Below the pieces are notes generated by a model. That model was not told the origin of the DNA, made no database searches, and was given only the letters and a program-made list of their open reading frames with translations. Of a DNA stretch of 64,000 nucleotides, positions 1-8,731 are shown piece after piece (positions within the stretch are counted from its first letter, which is position 1; every line of letters starts with the position of its first letter). Source of the DNA: Bacteroidales bacterium (GTDB lineage: Bacteria; Bacteroidota; Bacteroidia; Bacteroidales; JAAYJT01). Where the stretch lies: NCBI GenBank assembly GCA_014860575.1, contig JACZJK010000020.1:62001-126000 (forward strand). The letters are read 5' to 3'. A program made the position numbers and the translations under genes.

Positions 1-1
1 T

Positions 2-97
2 TTTGCTGGCGAAGTCGTTGACCTTGACGGAACCACAGGGGGATTTAATTTGCAGTTGGCGTTTTCCACGGGTTGGCTGGCGGCGGAACTAAGTTGA
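2..97 (+). CDS. C-terminal fragment of an unknown protein
   Basis: An open frame enters from the left edge and ends at TGA (95-97), giving 31 residues that end GWLAAELS. The fragment is too short to assign. The alternating hydrophobic pattern around GGFNLQLAF would suit the last strand of an outer-membrane barrel, but this is only a guess. It faces the P-type ATPase gene, with the hairpin at 112-136 between the two stops. Confidence 0.3.
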   Translation, partial: FAGEVVDLDGTTGGFNLQLAFSTGWLAAELS

Positions 98-111
98 AGA
101 AGGATGTTGCC

Positions 112-136
112 GGTGCCTGAGCTTGTCGAAGGCACC
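112..136. repeat. Palindromic REP-like element between convergent genes
   Basis: Perfect outer arms GGTGCC and GGCACC flank TGAGCTTGTCGAA. The core TGAGCTTGTCGAAGG is a word commonly dispersed in intergenic palindromes of Bacteroidota and other genomes. Its position between two convergent stops would let it act as a bidirectional terminator or mRNA end, although no T-tract follows on either side. Confidence 0.6.
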
Positions 137-147
137 ACTTGGAATTA

Positions 148-2850
148 TTACCTGCTGCTATCTTTTGTTATCTTCCCAATCACCCACTTCTCAATCTCAA
201 CCAATACAAACACTGCAAGCCCTGCTCCAAGTGGATAAAGCCAGTAAGCGGCGCCAATGGGGGAGGTGTTGAAGAAAGTGTTCATAAAAGGAGCATACAC
301 AAACAGCATTTGCAGGAGGATGAGCGCGCCTGTGGCGATGAATGCATATCTGTTGTTGAAGAAATCCTTCCCCAGGCTGGGCGATTTGATGGACCGGCAA
401 TTGAAAAGGTAAAACAACTGTCCGGCTACAAGAGTGTTCACAGCGATAGTTCGTGCAGCAACATCGTCGAGGCCGCTGTTGCGCATCAGGTTGAAAACGA
501 CCAGGGTCAGACCGCCAATTAGTATTGAAACAAAGGAGATCCGCCAAATAAACAATTTGCCGAGGATCGGCTCATCTGATTTTCGTGGATGTCGTTCCAT
601 TACCTTGTCTTCCATAGGTTCGAAGGAAAGCGCAAGGGCAAGCGTAATGGCAGTCACCATATTTACCCACAAAATTTGGGCAGGGGTAATAGGCATGATG
701 ATGCCAAGCACGATAGCCGACATCAGAACCAGCGCTTCAGCGCCATTGGTTGGCAGGATGAATAAAAGCGCTTTGCGGATATTATCATACACAGTCCGGC
801 CTTCTTCGATAGCGTTTACAATGGAAGCGAAATTATCATCGGCCAGTACCATTTCTGAAGCATCTTTCGTAACTTCTGTTCCTTTTATGCCCATGGCAAT
901 GCCAATGTTTGCCTTTTTCAGTGCCGGGGCGTCGTTCACGCCATCGCCGGTCATGGCAACGAGTTTGCCATTTTCCTGTAGGGCTGTTACAAGCCGCAGT
1001 TTATGTTCGGGACTGGTTCGTGCATACACATCATATTCTTTCACAACCTCCCTGAGTTGGTCATCGCTTTTTTCTTCCAGTTCCTTGCCGGTAATTACTT
1101 TGTCACCGTCGCCTATGCCAATTTCCTTGCCGATGGCTTTGGCCGTGATAGCATGATCGCCAGTGATCATTTTAACTTCCACCCCTGCTGCTTTACATTC
1201 TTTGATCGCTTCAATGGCTTCTTCGCGGGGAGGGTCAATGATACCTATCAAACCAAGAAAAACCTTATTGCTCTCAAGGTCATCCTTTTCCAGCTCTTTC
1301 CTGTTTTTGTCCGTTACATTGAAAGCCGCTGCCAGAAGCCGCTGTCCTTTTGCTGCCACTTCTACCATCTTTTTCTCCCAGTAGTCGTTGTCAATATCTT
1401 GTTCGCCATCAGCAGTATATTGTTTGCTGCACATTTCAAGCAGCCGTTCCGGGGCGCCGGTCATGAAAATGATCACATCATCATCTACCTTGTTTAGTGT
1501 GGCCATATATTTATGATCCGATTCAAACGGAATGCTGTCAATGCGTTCGGGCTTGAAATCTTTCAAACCGGCTTTATAACTCATTGTAAGCGTAGCGCCC
1601 TCAGTGGGTGTACCGGTCAGCTTCCATTTGCCTTCATCATCCTTGCCGATCTCAGAATTATTACTGGTTCGAACGGTTCTCAACAATTGCCATAAAACCT
1701 TTTCCTCTTCCGGACCAACTTCCTTGTTGTTGTGCATGAATTTGCCTTCGGGTTCATAACCCGTGCCTTCCACATGGTATTCCTTTTCGGCAGTAATAAT
1801 GGTTCGGGCCATCATCTCGTTGCGTGTAAGGGTTCCTGTTTTGTCAGAGCAGATTACGTTCACCGCACCCAGGGTTTCAACCGATGGCAAGCGCCTGATA
1901 ATGGCATTGCGTTTGGCCATGCGCTGCACACCCATGGCGAGGGTGATGGTCATAATAGCCGGCAAACCTTCCGGGATTGAGGCTACTATCAGGCCGATGG
2001 CGGCAAGGAAGAGGTTGTTTAAGCTGTAATCGCGGAAAAAATACCCGAATGCAAAGAATGCCGCTGTAACCCCCAGGATTATTATCGACAGCCATTTGCC
2101 AAATTTTTCAATCTGCTGTAACAAAGGGGTGGTTATTTTTTCAACACCCGAAATCATTTCATTTATTTTACCGATTTCAGTATTTGACCCGGTTGCGGTT
2201 ACTACACCTGAGGCTTTACCATAAGTTACTACAGTTCCTGAAAATGCCATCGAAGTTCTATCGCTAGGAATGGCATTTTCATCTACCGGTTCAGATGTTT
2301 TTTCAACAGCGGATGATTCGCCGGTCAGTGGGGATTCCTCTACCCTGAAATCCCTTGATTGCACGATCCGGATATCGGCAGGGATTTTATCCCCTGATTT
2401 AAGCCTTACCATGTCGCCGGGAACCAGATTTTCAGCTTCAATGGTTTTGTTTTCCCCATCCCTTATTACAATTGCTTCTAGGGAAAGCATTTCGCGGATG
2501 CTTTCCAGAGCTTTCTCGGCCTTTCCTTCCTGTACGAACCCAATAAGGGCATTGATGATGACTACTGCCAATATCACCCACATATCAATCCAATGTTCCA
2601 TCAACGCTGTAATGATTGCAGCGGCAATTAAAACATAGATGAGTATATTGTGAAATTGCATCAGCAGGCGAAACCACCAGCTACGTTTTTTTCCTTTGGG
2701 GATTTCATTTTTCCCATATTTCTCAAGGCGTTCTTTTGCTTCGTTATCATTCAACCCTTTTTCCTGGTCGGATTGTAGTTTTTGGAGCGCATCGCCGGCT
2801 TCTATTGCATGCCAGCTTTGTTTATTCTGCGTGGCATTTTCCATATCCAT
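148..2850 (-). CDS. P-type cation-transporting ATPase (P2, Ca2+/Na+-like)
   Basis: This is a full-length 900-residue P2-type ATPase. An N-terminal cation_ATPase_N region is followed by two membrane segments (about 65-110), the actuator domain with TGES near 175, and a PEGLPA metal-binding helix. The phosphorylated Asp336 lies in DKTGTLT. The nucleotide-binding domain and TGDGVNDAPAL hinge follow, then six C-terminal membrane segments. PEGLPA and the overall layout fit PacL/PMA-type pumps for Ca2+ or a monovalent cation; the ion cannot be fixed from the sequence. The ATG at 2850 is preferred, with a second in-frame ATG two codons later. PPK2 lies 34 bases upstream on the same strand, so the two may be co-transcribed. 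Confidence 0.93.
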   Translation of the reverse strand: MDMENATQNKQSWHAIEAGDALQKLQSDQEKGLNDNEAKERLEKYGKNEIPKGKKRSWWFRLLMQFHNILIYVLIAAAIITALMEHWIDMWVILAVVIINALIGFVQEGKAEKALESIREMLSLEAIVIRDGENKTIEAENLVPGDMVRLKSGDKIPADIRIVQSRDFRVEESPLTGESSAVEKTSEPVDENAIPSDRTSMAFSGTVVTYGKASGVVTATGSNTEIGKINEMISGVEKITTPLLQQIEKFGKWLSIIILGVTAAFFAFGYFFRDYSLNNLFLAAIGLIVASIPEGLPAIMTITLAMGVQRMAKRNAIIRRLPSVETLGAVNVICSDKTGTLTRNEMMARTIITAEKEYHVEGTGYEPEGKFMHNNKEVGPEEEKVLWQLLRTVRTSNNSEIGKDDEGKWKLTGTPTEGATLTMSYKAGLKDFKPERIDSIPFESDHKYMATLNKVDDDVIIFMTGAPERLLEMCSKQYTADGEQDIDNDYWEKKMVEVAAKGQRLLAAAFNVTDKNRKELEKDDLESNKVFLGLIGIIDPPREEAIEAIKECKAAGVEVKMITGDHAITAKAIGKEIGIGDGDKVITGKELEEKSDDQLREVVKEYDVYARTSPEHKLRLVTALQENGKLVAMTGDGVNDAPALKKANIGIAMGIKGTEVTKDASEMVLADDNFASIVNAIEEGRTVYDNIRKALLFILPTNGAEALVLMSAIVLGIIMPITPAQILWVNMVTAITLALALSFEPMEDKVMERHPRKSDEPILGKLFIWRISFVSILIGGLTLVVFNLMRNSGLDDVAARTIAVNTLVAGQLFYLFNCRSIKSPSLGKDFFNNRYAFIATGALILLQMLFVYAPFMNTFFNTSPIGAAYWLYPLGAGLAVFVLVEIEKWVIGKITKDSSR

Positions 2851-2884
2851 GATTGAAATAGTATAGATTTAGAATAAATTTTAG

Positions 2885-3769
2885 TTAAAGAACATTGCTG
2901 GCCAGCTTTGCTTTGTACATCTCAATATTTTCAAGAATGTTGCTATCCAGCTGTGGTTCAGTAATATCAGTGTGTTGAGCCATTTTTTCATAAATAACTT
3001 TTGCCACCAGGTATCTTGCTAATTTCTTATCGTCGGCAGGGATAATATGCCAGGGTGCATGCGGCAATGATGTTTTGTTGATTGCTTCCTCGTTATACTT
3101 GATATATTCATCCCACAATTTTCTTTCCGTTAAATCGCTGGGTTCGAACTTCCAGTTTTTATTTTCTTTCTCAAGTCTTCTCAACAATCTCTGCCTTTGC
3201 TCTTCTTTACTTAAATGCAGAAAAAATTTAAAGACAATAATTCCATTTTGTGTAATGTGCTGTTCAAAATTCCTGATCTGGTTATATCGTTTTTCCCAAA
3301 AATCGGCAGGTACATCCTTTACCTTTTCTATTCCGGGAATATTCTCGAAAAGTAAGTACTTCGGGTTTACCCTTGTTACAAGCACGTTTTCATAATGGCT
3401 GCGGTTGAAGATTGCATACTTTCCTTTTTCAGGCAAGGCAATATAGTGCCTCCATAAATAATCGTGTTGAAGCTCATTCCGGGAAGGCGTCTTAAAGCTG
3501 TGAACTACTACTCCACGAGGATTGCACTTGCTGAACACTTCCCTGATCAGGCTGTCTTTGCCGGATGTATCCATACCCTGTATGCAAACCAGCACACCAT
3601 AACGGTTGTGGGCATACATCGTATCCTGAAGCTCACTGAGCTTTTTAGCAATTTTTTTTAGCGACTTTTTCTTTTCCTTCTTCGAATAGGCAGTTTCTAT
3701 ATTGGTGGGTATTTCGGTTAAGGTTACCGGCTTGCTCACTATTAATTCCCGGGCTGCTATATTTTCCAT
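2885..3769 (-). CDS. ppk2: Polyphosphate kinase 2 family phosphotransferase
   Basis: PPK2 enzymes move phosphate between polyphosphate and nucleotides in the cytoplasm. The 294-residue protein has a Walker A-like GMDTSGKDSLI loop. It also has the family motifs NRSHYENVLVTRV and FEQHITQNG, and a Lys/Arg-rich lid region with LLRRLEKENKNWKF. Length matches single-domain PPK2 proteins. The ATG at 3769 is chosen over a TTG at 3802, because the extra 11 residues are not part of the fold. Whether it makes ADP, ATP or both (class I-III) cannot be settled by eye. It lies downstream of treZ and the treY remnant, and may have taken over the end of that operon after treY was lost. Confidence 0.93.
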   Translation of the reverse strand: MENIAARELIVSKPVTLTEIPTNIETAYSKKEKKKSLKKIAKKLSELQDTMYAHNRYGVLVCIQGMDTSGKDSLIREVFSKCNPRGVVVHSFKTPSRNELQHDYLWRHYIALPEKGKYAIFNRSHYENVLVTRVNPKYLLFENIPGIEKVKDVPADFWEKRYNQIRNFEQHITQNGIIVFKFFLHLSKEEQRQRLLRRLEKENKNWKFEPSDLTERKLWDEYIKYNEEAINKTSLPHAPWHIIPADDKKLARYLVAKVIYEKMAQHTDITEPQLDSNILENIEMYKAKLASNVL

Positions 3770-3829
3770 AAAAATTTGTTTTATAAGGTTACTTTCTGAC
3801 AAAAATGAATAATGCCTTCATTTTAAACT

Positions 3830-4003
3830 TTATTTGCTGAAAAATAATCCAACGCCAAAGTTGACGAAAATTTCTAACGCGTTGATTGAAGCATAAATGG
3901 TTCCAACCCCAAGCAAAGCCAGGTATTTAATTTGTTTCTCAAGGTCTTTCAGGCCATAGTCCTTGTGGAATTGTATACGGTAGGTAGAGATTAGATTGTA
4001 CAT
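3830..4003 (-). pseudogene. treY: Decayed treY (maltooligosyl trehalose synthase) 5' remnant
   Basis: A 57-codon frame begins with ATG 10 bases after the treZ stop, exactly where treY would follow. Residues 4-38 (ISTYRIQFHKDYGLKDLEKQ, then IKYLALLGVGTIYAS) match the well-known start of TreY, STYRxQFxKDFxxxDLxxxxxYLxxLGxxxIYAS. After IYAS the expected PIFxAxPGSTHGYD is replaced by an unrelated hydrophobic tail ending in GLFFSK and a stop. TreY is normally about 700-900 residues, so over 90% is gone. It could still be expressed as a short peptide, but the TreY reaction cannot be supported. The clean frame suggests a fairly recent internal deletion. Confidence 0.75.
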
Positions 4004-4013
4004 GTTTTTGAAA

Positions 4014-5870
4014 TTAAGTTAGGCGGATTAAAATGAAGGATTTTCCTGTAACATTGGCCGTAAATGCCTGCCCTGTTTTAGTTAATGGGGTCGTATAATT
4101 ATTGACCTTGCCACCCCACATCTCATGAGCCGAGCAGATCAGTACCTGGGCGCTGTCAGACTTGAATACAGGAATCTCAATCGTTACTTCATGAATATTG
4201 AAGTTCATCAGTGCAATAAGGCGCTCGTTGTTGTTTTCACGCACAAGCATTATGACTTGCTTATCAGGAACCTCTGTGGCAAGTATGCGATCGCGGTTTC
4301 CGGGTCGCAATAAGGGCTCTTCTTTACGCAACGCAATGAGTTTCTTATAATAAGCCAGTATTTTTCGTTTTGACTCATCCTCCTGAAAATCCCATTTTAG
4401 TTTCGAGCGCTCAAAGGTTTCTACTGCAGCCGGATCTGGCGGTTCGGCATCATTCATAAATTCCCGGAATTCTTCTTTTCGGCTTTCCCACACAAGCGCT
4501 AACAACTCCTTATCTTCATGGCTGATAAAATACTGAAAGGGGCTATCCTCGGCATATTCTTCGCCCATAAAAAGCATGGGAACAAACGGACTCGCAAACA
4601 TGGCTCCGGCGGCCAGCTTCAGGCTCTCAAAGTCAAGAAGTGTACTGAACCTTTCGCCTTTCATGCGGTTCCCAACGTGATCATGATTTTGGATAAAGAT
4701 CACGAAACGATGACCGGGTTGGCCGGACGTAGATGTTCCAAACCTTTTTTTGTGATGAGGAGAAAACTTGCCATCATACACCCAGCCATGGTTGAAAGCC
4801 TTAACAACTTGCTCTAAACTGCCAAAATCGGCATAATAGCCCTGGCGCTCACCCGTCATCAGGGCGTGGATTGCATGATGCCATTCATCGCACCACTGGG
4901 CATCCAGGCCATAACCGCCCTGACTAAGTGAATCAATGAAACGGATATCGTTAAGATCACTCTCGGCAATGAGGAAGTGCTGTGTATCGGCTTTTTCGTT
5001 TAGTTTCAACACTTCTTCGCTTAATTCCTGCAAGAAATGTTTTGGGCTAAAATCCTTTATGGCATGAACAGCGTCAAGACGCAGTCCATCAACGTGAAAA
5101 TCACGCAGCCATATCAAAGCGTTTTCAAGAAAGTAATGCCTGACCCCATCGCAGCAGGCATCGTCAAAGTTAACGGCTGTACCCCAGGGTGTTTTGTACC
5201 TATCAGTAAAATAAGGGCCGAATGCTTTCAAATAATTGCCTTCGGGGCCAAGATGGTTGTATACCACATCCAGTATAACGGCAATTTCTTTCTGATGGCA
5301 GGCCTTGATCAAGTTTGCAAACTCGATGGCGCCGCCATAAGATTTCTGCACAGCGAAAGGGAAAACGCCATCATAGCCCCAGTTGCGCGAACCGGGAAAA
5401 GCTGCCACCGGCATAATTTCGATGGCATTGATGCCCAAATCTGCTAAATAGTCAAGCTTTTGCTGAAGGGCCATAAAAGTTCCTTCAGGCGTAAAGGTGC
5501 CTACATGTAATTCATAAATTATCAGATCCTGAAGAGGTATTCCTGTCCATTGTTCATCCCGGATTTTTCTGATCTCGTTCAGATCCATGCATTCAGAAGG
5601 CTCATGCACACCATCAGGCTGCGACAGGGAGGCCGGATTAGGGAAAGTATTTTCGTCGTTGACATTGATCAGGTAACGATCGCCAGGTTTTACACCCGGA
5701 CAACTTGCCTGCCAGTAACCATATTCTTCCTGGTGAAGCGGAATATTGTTTTTCCCCACAACCTGCAATGAAATTTTCTCTGCCTTCGGAGCCCAAACCC
5801 GTATGGTGGGTTCCTGACCAGGCCAGAAGTTGACACCCAGGCTGCGTTGCTCAAAAATTGTGGATTTCAT
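4014..5870 (-). CDS. treZ: Malto-oligosyltrehalose trehalohydrolase
   Basis: TreZ releases trehalose from maltooligosyl-trehalose, the second step of the TreY/TreZ pathway. The 618-residue protein has an N-terminal CBM48/E-set domain (about 10-95) followed by a GH13 barrel. Conserved regions are visible: DVVYNHLGP, GLRLDAVHAI (nucleophile Asp), FLIAESD (general acid Glu) and NHDHVGN. A C-terminal beta domain follows. The start at 5870 (MKSTIFEQ) is chosen because the family fold begins directly after it; in-frame ATGs at 5891 and 5927 would add 7 or 19 residues. The gene looks intact, but its partner treY is only a remnant just downstream, so function needs a treY elsewhere. Confidence 0.93.
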   Translation of the reverse strand: MKSTIFEQRSLGVNFWPGQEPTIRVWAPKAEKISLQVVGKNNIPLHQEEYGYWQASCPGVKPGDRYLINVNDENTFPNPASLSQPDGVHEPSECMDLNEIRKIRDEQWTGIPLQDLIIYELHVGTFTPEGTFMALQQKLDYLADLGINAIEIMPVAAFPGSRNWGYDGVFPFAVQKSYGGAIEFANLIKACHQKEIAVILDVVYNHLGPEGNYLKAFGPYFTDRYKTPWGTAVNFDDACCDGVRHYFLENALIWLRDFHVDGLRLDAVHAIKDFSPKHFLQELSEEVLKLNEKADTQHFLIAESDLNDIRFIDSLSQGGYGLDAQWCDEWHHAIHALMTGERQGYYADFGSLEQVVKAFNHGWVYDGKFSPHHKKRFGTSTSGQPGHRFVIFIQNHDHVGNRMKGERFSTLLDFESLKLAAGAMFASPFVPMLFMGEEYAEDSPFQYFISHEDKELLALVWESRKEEFREFMNDAEPPDPAAVETFERSKLKWDFQEDESKRKILAYYKKLIALRKEEPLLRPGNRDRILATEVPDKQVIMLVRENNNERLIALMNFNIHEVTIEIPVFKSDSAQVLICSAHEMWGGKVNNYTTPLTKTGQAFTANVTGKSFILIRLT

Positions 5871-5927
5871 AATCAATTGTTTGCTGCCCATACTGATAGG
5901 GCAGCTTTGCAGCGAAGTTGTGCCCAT

Positions 5928-6372
5928 CCATCTTTACTGGTTTCAAAATACCTGCTGTTTTCGGTAAGAGTGATTTAAGGTGAGGTAATTTCCATAGTGC
6001 GATCCTTCTTTTCCCTTGCTGAAAGCTACAGCCACAGTACCTGGATTATCTTTATAACAAGCTGTTCTGCTCAATGTTCGGATGATTTCTGTGCAGAATC
6101 AAAGATAAATCAAAAACCGGCTTGATTTCCAAACCGGTTCTAAAACTATTGCCTTAAACAATCCAGGTAGTTTTCGAATAATTCTTGTTTTGAACATAAT
6201 AGTTCAGTCAGAAGCATTTATAATCTGACAATCATTAGCTATAAGATAGCAGTACCTACTAAACAAGGTAAACGTTATGCTTGTTCTTATGTAAGCTGAC
6301 TAGCTGAATAACATGCTTATTTGGCAAAATTTTGTTTATGAACTGAATACAATCATCCCAGGCAATACATTT
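5928..6372. other. Divergent intergenic region treZ/mscS with a weak dyad
   Basis: About 445 bases separate the divergent treZ and mscS genes. No convincing small gene was seen. A dyad with arms AACCGG (6115-6120) and CCGGTT (6134-6139) lies in the middle and might be an operator. An upstream in-frame ATG at 6313 would extend mscS by 20 residues, but these do not look like family sequence. The A+T-rich stretch 6170-6310 probably holds the mscS promoter; no convincing TAnnTTTG word was assigned. Confidence 0.4.
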
Positions 6373-7191
6373 ATGCAGACGTTTTTCAATGACATACGCG
6401 AGGAATTATTTCAGTATTACGACAAATTGGTTGTGATAACCCCCAGACTATTGCTGGCTTTGCTGGTGCTGATCCTGGCATGGTTCGTATCACGGAAGAT
6501 TCGCAGCATCTCAGACAGGAAACTTAAAAGGCAGATGGAAGATCCTTTGCTGGCTGATTTCCTGGCTACCATGATCAGGTTTGTGATTATATTAATTGGC
6601 ATACTGTTCTCATTAAAGATTATTGGATTGGGAGGGGTAATTGCCGGTATTCTTGCCGGCGCCGGCCTTACTGCATTTATTATTGGTTTTACCTTACGCG
6701 ATATTGGCGAAAACTTTTTGGCAGGTATCATCATGGCCTTCAAACGTCCTTTCAGGATAGGCGACTTTGTTGAATCGGGAGTCATAAAAGGCAAAGTAGT
6801 TACCTTAAACATGCGCGATACTCAGCTTAAAACACTTGATGGCAAAGATGTTTTTGTTCCAAATGCCTTAATCCTGAAAACCCCGCTGATCAACTACACC
6901 ATTGACGGCTTTTTACGATATGATTTTATGGTGGGATTGCCTGATGGATCAGATTATAATAAATCCATTAAGATGATTGAGGGAGCAGTGAACACTGTAG
7001 AGGGCGTTATAAGGCGAAGGCGAAAGACCACAGCAAATATTTCCGGAATTTCGCCTGGCTGCCTTGATGTTACCGTGAGCTTCTGGATTGATACTTTCAG
7101 GGTGAATGATACCCCGGAAAAAATCCGCTCAGAGGTTTTTATGGCGGTTCAGAAAGTGCTGGAGCAACAGACAAAGGAGTTTGAGAAATAA
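6373..7191 (+). CDS. MscS-family small-conductance mechanosensitive channel
   Basis: MscS channels in the cytoplasmic membrane open under turgor stress to release small solutes. The 272-residue protein has three membrane helices at about 20-40, 60-85 and 88-120. The third is the Gly/Ala-rich pore helix (AGILAGAGLTAFIIGFTLRD). It is followed by the beta domain with RPFRIGDFVE and the vestibule region with VFVPNALILKTPLINYT. Length is typical of short MscS proteins. The ATG at 6373 starts the family-like sequence. Its neighbour across the divergent region is treZ, which also belongs to osmotic stress physiology; the link is suggestive only. Confidence 0.92.
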   Translation: MQTFFNDIREELFQYYDKLVVITPRLLLALLVLILAWFVSRKIRSISDRKLKRQMEDPLLADFLATMIRFVIILIGILFSLKIIGLGGVIAGILAGAGLTAFIIGFTLRDIGENFLAGIIMAFKRPFRIGDFVESGVIKGKVVTLNMRDTQLKTLDGKDVFVPNALILKTPLINYTIDGFLRYDFMVGLPDGSDYNKSIKMIEGAVNTVEGVIRRRRKTTANISGISPGCLDVTVSFWIDTFRVNDTPEKIRSEVFMAVQKVLEQQTKEFEK

Positions 7192-7239
7192 AACGGTACT
7201 ATTTTAAAACAGCCCGCTTTACCGAATTCCGGGAATACA

Positions 7240-7269
7240 AACCGAAAATTTAATATGAATATTTCGGTT
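7240..7269. terminator. Dyad between convergent mscS and PLP enzyme genes
   Basis: Arms AACCGAAA (7240-7247) and TTTCGGTT (7262-7269) can form an 8-bp stem with an A+T-rich loop. A third copy, AAACCGAAG, follows at once. The place between two convergent genes fits a bidirectional transcription end, but there is no strong T-tract, so the function is inferred. Confidence 0.4.
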
Positions 7270-7386
7270 CAAACCGAAGAATACGTATTTAGAGAATTTT
7301 GCTGTCTGTCATTATGAAAGCTTTTCAGGAAATTGAATCGCCTTATTGAAAAGATGGATATGCTTAGAAGTGATTATTCGGGTCGC

Positions 7387-8532
7387 TCAGGCAAAACGCG
7401 CCAAATGTTTCTCAAGATCGCTGATCAGGTCTTCCACATCTTCAATGCCAACCGAGAACCTTACCAAGCCGTCGCTGAGGCCGTTTTTTTCTCTCTCTTC
7501 TTTTGAGATGGAGGCATGGGTCATGCTGGCAGGGTGATCTACCAAAGATTCAACACCGCCAAGGCTTTCGGCCAGTGAGAAGTAGTTAAACGATGAGATA
7601 AGTTGTATGGTTTGCTCAATGCTGAGCTTGAATTCAACAGAAACTATCCCGCTGAAACCGCTCATTTGCCTGCGGGCAATGTCATGATACGGATGGGTTT
7701 CGAGGCCGGGATAATACACCCGGGCTACCAACTGATGGTTCTGAAAAAACTCAGCTACCTGCATGGCGTTATGTGCGTGGCGTTCCATGCGTACACCCAG
7801 CGTTTTCAAGCCTTTACTTGTGAGCCATGCATCAAAAGGGCTGGGGTTCAAACCAATGGCTTTGCGGGCAAAATCCAGTTTGGTTTTCATTTCCTTGTTG
7901 TTGGTGATTGCCACGCCACCAACAACATCCGAATGGCCGCCAATGTATTTGGTGGTGCTGTGCATCACTATGTCAGCGCCCAGGTTCAGCGGGTTCTGAA
8001 AATATGGGGTCGCAAAGGTGTTGTCAACAACTGTAAGAACGCCGTGCTTTTTTGCCATTTCAGCAATGGCGGCAATATCAGATATTCTGAGCAATGGATT
8101 GCTGGGCGATTCCAGGAAAATCATTTTGGGAGATTTTTTCAGCACTTCTTCCACCTGGTTCAGATCCTGTGTATTGACTGTGATAAGGTTCACACCAAAC
8201 TGCCTGAAAACCTGGTTGAAGAGGCGGAAAGTTCCGCCATAAAGATCGCTGCCCGCTGCTACAACATCACCCTGTTGCAGGGTTGAGAGAATAGCGGTTG
8301 TTGCGCCGATCCCGGATGAAAAAACAGTGGCATATTTCCCGTTTTCAAGCGCGGCAAGGGTTTGCTCAAGGTTCGTAAAATTGGGATTGCCGGCGCGGGT
8401 GTAATCGTAGCCTTTGTGTTTGTCGGGCGCTTCCTGCACATAGGTTGAGGTAAGGTAAACAGGTGGGATAATAGCCCCGGTAGAAGGATCGGGCTTTTGC
8501 CCTACATGGATTGCTTTGGTTGAGAATTTCAT
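7387..8532 (-). CDS. Trans-sulfuration PLP enzyme (cystathionine gamma-lyase/synthase family)
   Basis: This 381-residue enzyme belongs to the Cys/Met-metabolism PLP family. It shows the family start YTRAGNPN, the PLP-phosphate contact SSGIGATTAIL, VVDNTFATPYFQNPL, and the Schiff-base Lys in MHSTTKYIGGHSDVVGG. The C-terminal region has SLGGVESLVDHPASMTH. Family members include cystathionine gamma-lyase, cystathionine gamma-synthase and cystathionine beta-lyase, which are hard to separate by eye. The upstream gene is cystathionine beta-synthase-like, so a gamma-lyase role in reverse transsulfuration (homocysteine to cysteine) is the most coherent reading. A repeat element lies in the 199-base gap between them. 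Confidence 0.92.
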   Translation of the reverse strand: MKFSTKAIHVGQKPDPSTGAIIPPVYLTSTYVQEAPDKHKGYDYTRAGNPNFTNLEQTLAALENGKYATVFSSGIGATTAILSTLQQGDVVAAGSDLYGGTFRLFNQVFRQFGVNLITVNTQDLNQVEEVLKKSPKMIFLESPSNPLLRISDIAAIAEMAKKHGVLTVVDNTFATPYFQNPLNLGADIVMHSTTKYIGGHSDVVGGVAITNNKEMKTKLDFARKAIGLNPSPFDAWLTSKGLKTLGVRMERHAHNAMQVAEFFQNHQLVARVYYPGLETHPYHDIARRQMSGFSGIVSVEFKLSIEQTIQLISSFNYFSLAESLGGVESLVDHPASMTHASISKEEREKNGLSDGLVRFSVGIEDVEDLISDLEKHLARFA

Positions 8533-8603
8533 TTTAAAATGCTTTATTATTTGTGCACTAAAAGGATAAGGTTGATGGAGGCTATTTCAAAAGGTTAAAT
8601 CTT

Positions 8604-8671
8604 GTCATCCTGAACGGAGTGAAGGAACTCTCTATAGTTGAAAAGCAGATTCTTCGCTGCGCTCAGAATGA
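8604..8671. repeat. Dispersed inverted-repeat (MITE/REP-like) element
   Basis: The left arm reads GTCATCCTGAACGGAGTGAA and continues with GGAACTC. The right arm, AGATTCTTCGCTGCGCTC followed by AGAATGA, is nearly its reverse complement, with about five mismatches over 25 positions. About 18 bases separate the arms. The TCATxCTGAxCGxAGxGAAGxA consensus is a widely dispersed intergenic element in Bacteroidota and other phyla. It lies between two transsulfuration genes on the same strand and could form a long mRNA hairpin there. Confidence 0.7.
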
Positions 8672-8731
8672 AAAAAAAACTAGTAACTCACAAGTTTTGA
8701 ACGCCTTATTTTATACTATCATTATTGTTAT

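Noticed and set aside
434-1156. Long open frame antisense to the P-type ATPase
   Set aside because: It mirrors the ATPase coding sequence in another frame, has no family motifs, and is rich in Ser/Ile/Arg as expected from a shadow frame.
7603-8286. 227-codon frame antisense to the PLP enzyme gene
   Set aside because: The opposite strand encodes a clear Cys/Met-metabolism enzyme over the same bases; no motifs or start signal support the antisense frame.
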